Positions 53,457 through 60,998 of a DNA stretch of 64,000 nucleotides are shown here, piece by piece. The translations under genes and the position numbers were made by a program. Numbering within the stretch: position 1 is the stretch's first letter; each line of letters opens with the position of its first letter. The notes beneath the pieces are model-generated. The model saw only the letters and a list, made by a program, of their open reading frames with translations. It was not told the DNA's origin and searched no databases. The stretch comes from Palsa-504 sp963790065 (GTDB lineage: Bacteria > Actinomycetota > Actinomycetes > Streptosporangiales > Streptosporangiaceae): positions 372,001-436,000 of the forward strand of contig CAWBNK010000005.1 of assembly GCA_963790065.1 (NCBI GenBank), given 5' to 3'.

Positions 53457-54128
53457 TCAGGGCGAGTCGCTGCCTGCGTCCCGCTCAGGTGCTCCGGCCG
53501 CTCGCGGTGATGACGATGCGGTGGCGGCGGTGAGGAGCTCTTCGATCCGGGCGAGCCGCCGGTCGAGTTCAGCCAGCGTCACCTCGGGGGCCGGCTCGGC
53601 CTGCGGGCCGGGCTGGGCTTGGCGCGGCCCCTGTGTGACGAAGCTCGACGCGACCTGCGCGGTGACCACGGCCAGGGTGAGCAGGCCGATGCCCATCACG
53701 AAGCACGCCGTGACCCGCCCGGGTGCGGTGACCGGGGTGTAGTCGCCATAGCCGACGGTGGTGACCGTCACCACCGACCACCACAGCGACTCGCCCAGCG
53801 TGTGGATGCTGGAGTGGGGCGCGTGCCGCTCGAACAGGTACACGATGACCGCGCCGTTGAGGACCAGCACCGCTGCGGCCACCATGAAGCGACCGAGGTG
53901 CCCGCGGCGGAACACCGACCGGACCAACCGGAAACTGAAGATCACGCGTACCGGCGGAAGGGCCACGCAGGCGAGCATGACCGGGTGGGTGAGCGCATAG
54001 CGGACAGGGCGCCTGGCCAGCACGCCGCGGATGGCCAGGTCGATCCCGTAGACGACGGAGAGGGCTACCCGGATGGTCAACGCGATGCCCTCGAGGTTAT
54101 GGCCGAAGTCCCAGACAGGGACGACCAC
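53457..54128 (-). CDS. voltage-gated-type potassium channel, 5'-truncated copy
   Basis: A 223-aa frame from GTG 54128. Helices include RVALSVVYGIDLAIRGVLAR and RFMVAAAVLVLNGAVIVYLF. The pore carries SVVTVTTVGYGDYTPVT, a potassium-selective filter, and a C-terminal coiled segment (TLAELDRRLARIEELLTA) may assemble tetramers. Protein-like sequence continues in frame upstream (GRLAAYEARTDRALDLLALL) to the repeat edge at 54249. There it meets a stop and the unrelated NmrA-like tail. The true 5' end is therefore missing here, and the frame from 54128 would lack the first helix. The copy at 63196 looks like the parent. Confidence 0.75.
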   Translation of the reverse strand: MVVPVWDFGHNLEGIALTIRVALSVVYGIDLAIRGVLARRPVRYALTHPVMLACVALPPVRVIFSFRLVRSVFRRGHLGRFMVAAAVLVLNGAVIVYLFERHAPHSSIHTLGESLWWSVVTVTTVGYGDYTPVTAPGRVTACFVMGIGLLTLAVVTAQVASSFVTQGPRQAQPGPQAEPAPEVTLAELDRRLARIEELLTAATASSSPRAAGAPERDAGSDSP

Positions 54129-54247
54129 GATCCACAGCGTGAGCAGCGCGAGCAGGTCGAGGGCCCTGTCGGTCCTCGCTTCGTAGGCGGCCAGGCGGCC
54201 GCCCGGGCCGTCCAGAGCAAAGTCATCATCGGCGCCGTGGCCTGGCC

Positions 54248-54577
54248 GCCGAGATCATCACCTCCCCCGCTGCGCACGCCGGGAGGACCTACTGGCTCAC
54301 CGGCCCGGAACTCCTCTCCAATTACGGCGTGGCCGCCGTGCTGTCCAAGCTGCTCGGCAGGACCATTACCTACCGGGAGCTCACCTTCGAGCAGAGCAAG
54401 GACGCGATGATCCGCGCAGGAGTCCCCGGGCAGATCGCGGAGATGAACGCCCAGGCGTTCAGCCTCACCGCCGAGGGCGACGCCGAATGGGTCACCCAGG
54501 ACGTCCCGTCGCTCCTGGGCCGCCCTGCCCGGTCCTTCGAGCAGTTCACGGCCGGCTACGCGGCCGCGTTCTCCTAG
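54248..54577 (+). pseudogene. C-terminal fragment of an NmrA-like NAD(P)H-binding protein
   Basis: From the repeat edge the frame reads AEIITSPAAHAGRTYWLTGP, then AVLSKLLGRTITYRELTFEQ and ends RSFEQFTAGYAAAFS. This is the last ~110 residues of NmrA/SDR-type NAD(P)-binding proteins (GRTY.LTGPE.LS is characteristic). The Rossmann N-terminus is replaced by the duplicated channel segment, marking a recombination joint at 54249/54250. Confidence 0.65.
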
Positions 54578-54841
54578 AGAGGGCACCGCTGTAGTAGCGC
54601 CCGGGCCGGTGCCTGTCTTGTGTCGCGGCCTGATCGGCCTCCCGGGATCGGAACGTCGCGGGAGACGGGCCGCCGATCGCGGGTTTCGCGGCCTCGCGTT
54701 CACCAGCACGCGACCGGGCCAATCCCGGATCGGCGTCGCTCCGAATAATCCCTGAAACGTCAGGTAAGTGCCGATGCCCGGACCGGTCCTCCCAGCACCT
54801 CAGCGCCCGGCCCGCAGATACAGGACGCCGCGCTTAAGACC

Positions 54842-55504
54842 ATGATTCCAGTGAATCGCGTCGCTGATGAGAGCCCCGCCCGGCTTGACCCGGAATCAGC
54901 CGAGTGGCTGCGGATGCTCGCCGTCACCGGCCCGCAGCAGGAGACGGCGCTGGCCCGGCTGCACGGGATGCTGCTGCGCATCGCGCAGCGGGAGACCCGC
55001 CGGCGCGGTCCGCGGATGCTGATCACCGGCCCTGAGCTGGAAGACCTGGCCTACCAGGCGGCGGCCGACGCGCTGATGGCTATCACCGCTAAGCTCAGCC
55101 AGTTCCGCGGGGAGAGCCGGTTCACGACATGGGCCTGCAGGTTCGTCATCCTCGAGGTGTCGGCTAAGCTCGGGCGGCACTTCTGGCGTCGCCCGGACGT
55201 GCGGCTGGAGGCCGGGGAATGGGACCGGCTGCCGGGCCGGTTCGGTTTCGAGCCCGCCCGGGAATCGGAGTGGCGGGACCTGCTGGCCGCGCTGCGCCGT
55301 GCCGTGGACACCGAGCTGACTGCGCGGCAGCGCGAGGTGTTCGTCGCGATCGTGGTGAACGATGTTCCGCTGGACGCGCTGGCGGTCAGGCTTGGCTCCA
55401 ACCGCAACGCGCTCTACAAGATGATGTTCGACGCCCGGCGTAAGCTGCGGGCCGCTCTGGCCGCTAACGGGTATCTGGACGATGACGATTCGGGGCACTC
55501 ATGA
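54842..55504 (+). CDS. sigma-70-family RNA polymerase sigma factor
   Basis: A 220-aa ECF-like factor. Region 2 text is LEDLAYQAAADALMAITAKL, then FRGESRFTTWACRFVILEVS. Region 4 is ELTARQREVFVAIVVNDVPL with a helix-turn-helix (LDALAVRLGSNRNALYKMMF). It directs RNA polymerase to a small regulon. Its TGA overlaps the ATG of a zinc-binding anti-sigma-like gene (55501), the standard pairing. ATG 54842 has no strong ribosome site. The inducing stress is unknown. Confidence 0.92.
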   Translation: MIPVNRVADESPARLDPESAEWLRMLAVTGPQQETALARLHGMLLRIAQRETRRRGPRMLITGPELEDLAYQAAADALMAITAKLSQFRGESRFTTWACRFVILEVSAKLGRHFWRRPDVRLEAGEWDRLPGRFGFEPARESEWRDLLAALRRAVDTELTARQREVFVAIVVNDVPLDALAVRLGSNRNALYKMMFDARRKLRAALAANGYLDDDDSGHS

Positions 55505-56230
55505 ACGGCTGGCCGGCGCTGGACCGCTTCCTGCGGACCGATCCGCGCGATGTGGGCTGCGCCGAGGCCATGGAGATGCTGCACGTCTACGTCGACGCGG
55601 TCGCCGCGGGCAGCGACGCCGAGGAGCGGTACCCGGGTATCGCGGCGCACCTGCGCGCGTGCGGCCCGTGCGGTGAGGACTTCGAGGCGCTGCTGGCCGC
55701 GGTGCGCGACGACGCGGGCTAACGGGCGGATGCTCCCGGCTGGCTAAACGCTGTTCGCGCAGGTAGCGGATGAGACCGACGACGTCCTGGGGGACCAGGC
55801 GCCCGATCGCGCCGCTGGAGTACACGCTGACCACGACCCGGCCGCCGGGGTCGAGCACGAACCCGGTCGACTGCAGGAACAGCGGATCATCGTTGACGAA
55901 GGCGCCGGTCGCATCGGCGATCGCCGAAGCGTCGGCGCCGTGCCCCACCGGGAACCGCAAGCCGTGCTTGGCGATGAGCTCCTGCGTGGTGGCCTCGTCG
56001 TCCACCGACAGCGCCACGACCGCGACATCCATCTCGGCGAGGCGGTCCAGCGCCCGCTGAAACGCGCTGAGCTGGGCGTTGCAGTACGGGCACCAGGACC
56101 CTCGGTAGAACAGGACGACGCCGAAATGTCCGGCCAGGTCATCAGGCAGACGGAGCGCACGGCCGCCAGGAAGGCTGACGGTGAGCGCAGGGAACGGATC
56201 GTGAGGGTGCAGCAGTGTCGTGTCGGTCAT
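55499..56230 (-). CDS. AhpC/TSA-type peroxiredoxin with an anomalous C-terminal extension
   Basis: The first ~160 residues are a thioredoxin-fold peroxiredoxin (GVVLFYRGSWCPYCNAQLSA with C47-x2-C50, VVALSVDDEATTQELIAKHG, STGFVLDPGGRVVVSVYSSG), a thiol peroxidase or alkyl-hydroperoxide reductase. After YLREQ, where such proteins end, the frame reads ~80 Arg/Pro-rich residues exactly antisense to the anti-sigma gene. In the neighbouring frame a TAG (55744-55746) would give YLRE-SV-stop. A small indel near 55750 probably removed the native stop. It is convergent with the sigma/anti-sigma pair. Confidence 0.82.
   Translation of the reverse strand: MTDTTLLHPHDPFPALTVSLPGGRALRLPDDLAGHFGVVLFYRGSWCPYCNAQLSAFQRALDRLAEMDVAVVALSVDDEATTQELIAKHGLRFPVGHGADASAIADATGAFVNDDPLFLQSTGFVLDPGGRVVVSVYSSGAIGRLVPQDVVGLIRYLREQRLASREHPPVSPRRRAPRPAAPRSPHRTGRTRAGAPRYPGTAPRRRCPRRPRRRRRAASPWPRRSPHRADRSAGSGPAPASRS
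55501..55722 (+). CDS. small zinc-finger anti-sigma factor-like protein
   Basis: A 73-aa protein with the zinc-binding anti-sigma pattern: C20, H50, C54 and C57 (AAHLRACGPCGEDF is the H-x3-C-x2-C core). Such soluble ZAS proteins hold their sigma factor inactive and release it on thiol oxidation. Its ATG overlaps the sigma stop by four bases, so the pair is made together. The peroxiredoxin frame runs antisense across all of it. Confidence 0.82.
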   Translation: MNGWPALDRFLRTDPRDVGCAEAMEMLHVYVDAVAAGSDAEERYPGIAAHLRACGPCGEDFEALLAAVRDDAG

Positions 56231-56342
56231 GCCCGGTTAGCGCGGATGGCCGGGGCGGTCTTACCTGCAGGCGGCCGGCGGCCCGTCCGCGAGGCCGCGA
56301 ACTGGCCGGAACCCCTACGCGGGCCGCGCCCGCAGCGCCTGA

Positions 56343-57143
56343 GCGCAGGCTATTTCGCCCGCACGACGTAAGACCTGGCTGCCCTCGAACGCCAACCAAT
56401 GGTGCGCAACAAGCGGCGGCATCGGCGCCGGCGACGCCAACTACACCGGCTTCCGGCTCGGCTTCAACGGCCGCCTGGTCCCGGTCCCCCGGTCGACCGT
56501 CACGCTGGCCGCCAACGCCGCGCCCGCCGACGTGCTGTTCAACGGCACCGGCACCAAGCTGGCCGGCACCGAGGTAGGCACCTCGGTGATCGACAGCTTC
56601 ACCGTCGGCTTCGACGGCAGGCTGACCGCCGCCCCCGGCTCGCCGTTCCCGGCCCAGGGACTGGGCCCGTTCGGCAGCGAGTTCCGGCCGGCCAGCCCCG
56701 GCCAGCTGTTCGTGTCCAACGCCCACAACGTCGGCGCCGGCACCGGAACCCTCTCCGCCTACACCGACTCCTCCAACGGCACGCTGACCCCGATCGGGGC
56801 CTCCCCCTTCGCGGACCAGCAGACCGCCCCCTGCTGGGTGGAGATCACCCATGACGGCCAGTTCCTGTTCACCGTGAACACCGGATCCGGCGAGATCTCC
56901 CGCTACCGGATCACCCCCGACGGCACGCTGACCCTGCTCGGCAGCACCCCGGTCGCCGCCACCGGCGGCGTCGGCGCCGTCGACGCCCGGCTCAGCCCCG
57001 ACGGCCGCTTCCTGTACGTCGATGAGAGCAGGATCGGCCAGGTCGGCGCGTTCGCCGTCAACGGCGGCAACCTGACCGAACTGGCCACCTCCCCGTTCGC
57101 GCTGCCCGCCGGCGCCACGCCCGCAGGCATCGTCGTCAACTAA
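56343..57143 (+). pseudogene. 5'-truncated lactonase-type beta-propeller protein
   Basis: The frame is open from 56343. It becomes protein-like from WLPSNANQWCATSGGIGAGD and continues with LFNGTGTKLAGTEVGTSVID, LFVSNAHNVGAGTGTLSAYT and VGAVDARLSPDGRFLYVDES to a stop at 57143. This is the C-terminal two thirds of a 6-phosphogluconolactonase/YncE-like seven-bladed propeller. The signal peptide and first blades are missing, and no start with a ribosome site is present. GTG 56532 could still start a shorter product. Confidence 0.65.
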
Positions 57144-57158
57144 GTCACGCCAGACGGA

Positions 57159-57192
57159 CCGGAGCCGCAGTCAGATCCCGCCGCGGCTCCGG
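57159..57192. terminator. 10-bp perfect hairpin after the propeller fragment
   Basis: CCGGAGCCGC (57159-57168) pairs fully with GCGGCTCCGG (57183-57192) over a 14-base loop. It sits 16 bp after the propeller stop and overlaps the end of the EgtA-like relic on the other strand. No T-run. Confidence 0.55.
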
Positions 57193-57320
57193 TCGACCGC
57201 CGGCGCGACTCCGGCTTCCGGCGGCCCTGATAGCTCGATCTGCCCGCCGGGCTCGACGGTCATCGCGCTGCCCGGCGCGACCTTCCCGACCACGGCCCGC
57301 TCACCTTCCAGGGAGTCAGA
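57171..57320 (-). pseudogene. fragment of a glutamate-cysteine ligase (EgtA-like)
   Basis: The minus strand reads LEGERAVVGKVAPGSAMTVE, then PGGQIELSGPPEAGVAPAV and a stop at 57171. The motif EPGGQIELSGPP is the substrate-binding signature of the glutamate-cysteine ligase family used for ergothioneine and glutathione-like thiols in actinomycetes. Only ~50 residues remain, between a propeller relic and a poly-C tract. Confidence 0.5.
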
Positions 57321-57340
57321 AGTGTAGCAATTACTCATCT

Positions 57341-57365
57341 CCCCCCCCATCCAATCCCCCCCCCC
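57341..57365. repeat. poly-C tracts
   Basis: Eight C at 57341-57348 and ten C at 57356-57365, separated by ATCCAAT. They fall at the junction of two gene fragments. This could be a real homopolymer or an assembly weak point. Confidence 0.6.
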
Positions 57366-57520
57366 TTACGCACCCCCATCGTCGCCCTCCCGGCTCGCGA
57401 GCCGGTCCGGGCCGCCGGCCAGCAGCCGCCACAGCTCCTCCCAGGCCCGCATCCCCTCGCGCAGCCTGCGGAATGCGGAAGAACTCGTCCGGCGCGTGCA
57501 GCCTCTCCATGGCCCGGTGC
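57366..57520 (-). pseudogene. C-terminal relic of an M20-family metallopeptidase
   Basis: The minus strand reads MERLHAPDEFFRI, then after a one-base shift RLREGMRAWEELWRLLAGGP and a stop at 57366. H-x-PDEF-x-R with a following helical tail is the end of M20 peptidases/dipeptidases (ERxHxPNEF-like). It directly abuts the end of the ECF sigma gene. Confidence 0.5.
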
Positions 57521-57523
57521 TGG

Positions 57524-58537
57524 CTATCGGCTCGGGAGTGAGCGCGGCAGCCCGAACCACGGCAGCACGCTGGCCTCGAAGCGGGTCATGGCGCAGATCT
57601 GGCCGCCGGCCAGGGTGAGCACGTAGAAGCCGGTCGCGTGGCGGATTCCGGCCGGGCCGCGCAGGTAGGCTCCGAACGCGGGCTGGCCGTTGGCTCGGGC
57701 CGGGACGAGGCCGAACCTGCGGCCCGCGGCGAACTGGCGGGCCCAGAAGCAGGCCACGACGTCACGGCCCTGGTATCCGAATGGCTCCGGCGGCATCGCG
57801 ATGAAGACGTCGTCGGTCAGCAGGGCCACCAGCGCGTCGAGGTCGGCCGACTCCCACGCGCGGGCGAACATGGCCACGATCGCGTCCTCGGCGGGTGAGC
57901 CAGCGGCCGGCGGCGGCTGGTGGCCGGCGGCTGGCTGCGGCCGGCGCTGCAGGCTGGCGCGGGCTCGTTTGAGGGTACTGTTGACCGATTCGAGGGTCAC
58001 CTCCAGCATGGCGGCCACCTCGCTGGCGTGGAATCCGAGGACGTCGCGCAAGATCAGGACGGCGACCTGGCGCGGCGGCAGCAGCTGCAGGGCGGCCACG
58101 AAGGCCAGCGAGATGGCTTCGCTCTGCTCGTAGCGGGCCTCCGGCCCGAGCGGCACCTCGACGGCACCCTCGAGCAGGGCGTCAGGAAACGGCTGCAGCC
58201 AGGCGGCCTCCTCGCGCGGGGTCGGCACGAGCGGTCCGGACTGCGGCACGTCCCACTGCCTGGCCGGGCGCCGGCGCGCCGCGCGGCGCGCGTTCAGGCA
58301 CCGGCTGGTGGCGATCTTGTACAGCCAGGTGCGCAGCGACGCGCGTTCCTCGGTGAACCCGCCGATGCCTTGCCAGGCGGCCAGCATCGTCTCCTGGACG
58401 GCGTCCTCGGCGTCGGCGAAGGAGCCGAGCATCCGGTAGCAGTGCACCTGCAGCTCCCGCCGGTGCGGCCCGGCCAGCTCCCGGAACGCCTCGCCATCCC
58501 CGGCCCGCGCCCGTGAGAGCAGCTCAGCTGTCACCAT
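57524..58537 (-). CDS. ECF sigma factor with C-terminal SnoaL-like domain (SigX5-like)
   Basis: 337 aa. Region 2 is visible as HRRELQVHCYRMLGSFADAE followed by DAVQETMLAAWQGIGGF, and region 4 as LLPPRQVAVLILRDVLGFHA followed by SEVAAMLEVTLESVNSTLKR. A SnoaL/NTF2-like domain (MFARAWESADLDALVALLTD) follows, as in the SigX5/TIGR02960 and ECF41-like groups, where it tunes activity instead of an anti-sigma. The start at 58537 follows AAGGAG with a seven-base spacer. The inverted repeat at 58578-58652 lies in its promoter region. Targets unknown. Confidence 0.92.
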   Translation of the reverse strand: MVTAELLSRARAGDGEAFRELAGPHRRELQVHCYRMLGSFADAEDAVQETMLAAWQGIGGFTEERASLRTWLYKIATSRCLNARRAARRRPARQWDVPQSGPLVPTPREEAAWLQPFPDALLEGAVEVPLGPEARYEQSEAISLAFVAALQLLPPRQVAVLILRDVLGFHASEVAAMLEVTLESVNSTLKRARASLQRRPQPAAGHQPPPAAGSPAEDAIVAMFARAWESADLDALVALLTDDVFIAMPPEPFGYQGRDVVACFWARQFAAGRRFGLVPARANGQPAFGAYLRGPAGIRHATGFYVLTLAGGQICAMTRFEASVLPWFGLPRSLPSR

Positions 58538-58577
58538 CCAGCGCTCCTTCCTTCCGCACCCCCTGGCACTTCCACCC

Positions 58578-58652
58578 GGTATATACACCGCCCGGGGCGC
58601 GAACTGGGCGGCCCGCGGGCGCCCAGTTTCCCGGCGCCGCGGTGTATGCACC
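58578..58652. repeat. 75-bp inverted repeat between ECF sigma and MFS genes
   Basis: The left arm begins GGTATATACACCGC and ends AACTGGGCG. The right arm on the opposite strand begins GGTGCATACACCGC and ends AACTGGGCG. Each arm is ~33 bp with nine central bases. It may be a paired operator for the divergent genes or a strong cruciform. Confidence 0.55.
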
Positions 58653-58790
58653 ACCGACCGCCCGGACGATCCGCCCGCCGGATCGCGCCGCAGCAGCTGG
58701 AAACGACCCTGGAAGGTTGACGATGGAATCGTCCGCATCGGCCGGGCGCGTGGCGTCCGCCGTTCTCGATCGCCGCCGCCGCGGGCGCTG

Positions 58791-60170
58791 ATGAACGTGC
58801 GAGTCCCAGGCATGCACGGGAAGACAGCCAACCGCAGGAAGCAAGTGAGCAGGACGCTCGCTCGTGTGTTCGCCGGCTGGCGGACGGGCCTGTCGGGGCC
58901 TGTCATCGTTCTTCAGGCTGGGACCGCGGTCAACTACTTCGGCACTGGATTGGTCCTTCCCTTCGAGATCATCTACATGCACCAGGCCCGCGGCTTCTCA
59001 ACGGCGACTGCGGGGCTGGTGCTGGCGGCGGTCATGGGCACGGCGGCGGTCGTAACGCCCCTTTCGGGTGCGCTGCTCGATCGTTTCCGCGCGAAGCCGA
59101 TCCTGATCACCGGCAATCTCGCGAGCGCACTGGGCTACGCGGGCTTCGCATTCGTCGACCGTCCCTGGCAAGCCTTCGTCTGCTCGGCCGTCGGCGGCGC
59201 CGGGTTCGGAGTCGCGAACACCGCGAACCAGGTTCTGAGCCTGACCCTGGTCTCAGCGGAGCAGCGCGCCTCCTCGATCGCGCTCCGCCGAGTCGCAGGC
59301 AACTTCGGTCTCGGCAGCGGCGCGACGGTTGCGGGCTTCATCGTCGCTTCCGCCAATGACCTCCGCGCGTTCCAGGCGCTCTACCTCTTCGACGGCGTCA
59401 CCTTCGCTGTCTTCGCGCTGGTTGTGCTCGTGGGGATCCCGAATCCTCGCCTTGCGAATGCTGCGTCGGCGAGCGACAGGGGAACAGGCTTCCGAGCAGT
59501 TGCTCACGATCGGCTCTTCCTCATCCTGATCGCCGCCAACATCGTGCTCGTGATGACCGGCGGCGCGCTCTTTTCCAACATCCTCGCGCCGTTTGCGAAG
59601 GCGCACACGCCTGTCGGGCCGGGCGAGATCGGCGTCGTCTTCTTCATCAACACCTTCTTCATCGTCGTCGCCCAGATTCCAGCCACACGGGTCGTCAAGC
59701 GGATGCGCCGCACACACGCTCTTGCCGCGACCAGCGCGCTATTTGCAATCGGCCTGCTCGCGGTCCTGCTCGCAACGCTAACGAGCTCGACGTTCACGGC
59801 TACCACCGTCTTGGCTGGGGTCGCGATCGTGATCGCCCTCGGTGAGTGCGCGCAGTTCATCGTGCTCGGCCCAATCGTCGCCGACCTCGCACCGCCGCAT
59901 CTGCTTGCCCGCTACATGTCGCTCTACGGCCTCACCTTCACGGCAGGCGTGGCCCTCGGCCCTGCGGTCGGCGGCGCGCTGCTCGCAACGTCACCCGACG
60001 CCGTCTGGTGGGGCGGCGCCTTGGCGGCAGCGCTGATCGGAGCCGGCTTGCTGCGACTCGGCGACCGGATACCCGACCCGCTCTGGCAGGCGCAATGCCC
60101 TCCGCCGCAAGCCGTCAGCGCGGCCGATATGGACTCCGCCTGCCACAGCCAGATGAATAGTACGGAATAG
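58791..60170 (+). CDS. MFS-family transporter
   Basis: A 459-aa inner-membrane protein with 11-12 helices. The cytoplasmic loop SGALLDRFRAKPILITGNLA is the MFS G-x-L-x-D-R-x-G-type motif A. GFGVANTANQVLSLTLVSAE and ALGPAVGGALLATSPDAVWW are typical of drug/efflux-type members. It probably exports a small molecule by proton antiport. ATG 58791 gives the longest product; ATG 58812 (MHGKTANRRK) is also possible. Its codon choice is slightly less GC-extreme than its neighbours, hinting at a separate origin. Confidence 0.9.
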   Translation: MNVRVPGMHGKTANRRKQVSRTLARVFAGWRTGLSGPVIVLQAGTAVNYFGTGLVLPFEIIYMHQARGFSTATAGLVLAAVMGTAAVVTPLSGALLDRFRAKPILITGNLASALGYAGFAFVDRPWQAFVCSAVGGAGFGVANTANQVLSLTLVSAEQRASSIALRRVAGNFGLGSGATVAGFIVASANDLRAFQALYLFDGVTFAVFALVVLVGIPNPRLANAASASDRGTGFRAVAHDRLFLILIAANIVLVMTGGALFSNILAPFAKAHTPVGPGEIGVVFFINTFFIVVAQIPATRVVKRMRRTHALAATSALFAIGLLAVLLATLTSSTFTATTVLAGVAIVIALGECAQFIVLGPIVADLAPPHLLARYMSLYGLTFTAGVALGPAVGGALLATSPDAVWWGGALAAALIGAGLLRLGDRIPDPLWQAQCPPPQAVSAADMDSACHSQMNSTE

Positions 60171-60556
60171 CACCCGGCTGAAGCTTCTGGCGCGCAGCCC
60201 AGGTCAATCCATCGCCAGGCCCGCGGCCACGCGCTGCAGACAAGACTGCCGTTCTTCTCACGCGCTCGATCAGCTCGGTGAACCACTCGGAGTCAAACTC
60301 CGGGCTTGGCTCGGCGTCCGGCCCGGGGACGCCTCGGCTGCGCGCGTGCAGCCGGCCGTTCTCCCCCGGGTGGCGTCCTGGATGGGCCGCAGGCCGGCGG
60401 AGCGCCCGGACCCGGATTCCTGGTAGTCGATCAGCCAGCGGTCGTTGGGCACAGTGTAGAAGGCCATCACGTGCCCGAGGTGGCGGACGAACCGCTCGTG
60501 CGGCCCGAAGACCATCGCTCGCAGCGCCGAGTGCAGCCTGTCCGCCCCGACCAGAA
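60171..60556. other. intergenic with a possible minus-strand fragment
   Basis: On the minus strand 60270-60515 reads MVFGPHERFVRHLGHVMAFY, then TVPNDRWLIDYQESGSG and an Ala/Arg-rich tail. It looks protein-like but has no clear start, and the frame continues back into the inverted repeat. Family not recognised. Otherwise nothing is seen. Confidence 0.35.
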
Positions 60557-60655
60557 CCGGGTCCGGCCAGTTAGGTCATACGCTCAACCCGACCTCGATA
60601 TGCCATCTGAACAGCAGAAACGCGATCATGGAACCATGATCATTTGGAAACTCGG
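60557..60655 (+). repeat. ~98-bp inverted repeat, left copy
   Basis: From CCGGGTCCGGCCAGTTAGGT to TTTGGAAACT this segment matches the reverse complement of 62634-62730 with about six differences, one of them a single-base indel. It contains a short palindrome GATCATGG-AA-CCATGATC and runs into GGAAACTCGGGCTAG (60646-60660), the motif also found at 52903-52946. Confidence 0.75.
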
Positions 60656-60750
60656 GCTAGGCGCCGCCAGGGAAACCGTGCCCGTCCAGGACTCCGCCCG
60701 GCACACTCACGACCTACCACACACGAGGCACAAGTGACCCGGCTAGCCGC

Positions 60751-60892
60751 CGCAGGACCAACGCGGAGATCGCCGCACAGCTCTACCTCAGCCCCAACAC
60801 CGTCGACTACCACCTCAGGAAAGAATTCCCGAAGCTCGGCGTCACCTCCCGCCGTCAGCTCGCCCGCGCGCAGCTCGATCTCATCCCGTAAC
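60751..60892 (+). pseudogene. LuxR-type helix-turn-helix fragment
   Basis: The frame reads RRTNAEIAAQLYLSPNTVDY, then HLRKEFPKLGVTSRRQLARA and stops at 60892. This is the last ~45 residues of a LuxR-family DNA-binding domain, normally at the C-terminus of a much larger regulator. Upstream sequence has no coding continuity, so it is a stump trapped between the inverted repeats. Confidence 0.65.
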
Positions 60893-60998
60893 CGAGCCGC
60901 TGGTCCGGGCCGGCCATCACGTGCTGGCGTAAGGATAAATTCACGATCAATTTTTCCGAACGGGCCGTGGTGCATCGACCTGGGACCGGCTGGCTGCC

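Larger units (their letters stand above)
53096..54249. repeat. 1,154-bp direct repeat, copy 1
   Basis: This segment is repeated at 62835-63988 with a constant offset of 9,739 bp. The only difference I can see is C at 53108 versus T at 62847. The encoded channel frames are identical. The edges are sharp: identity stops at 53095/62834 and 54250/63989. No transposase lies inside, so it looks like a segmental duplication or recombination product rather than an IS. Confidence 0.9.

Noticed and set aside
54077..54709. 210-codon minus-strand frame across the duplication joint
   Set aside because: It crosses the repeat edge and is out of frame with both the channel and the NmrA-like tail.
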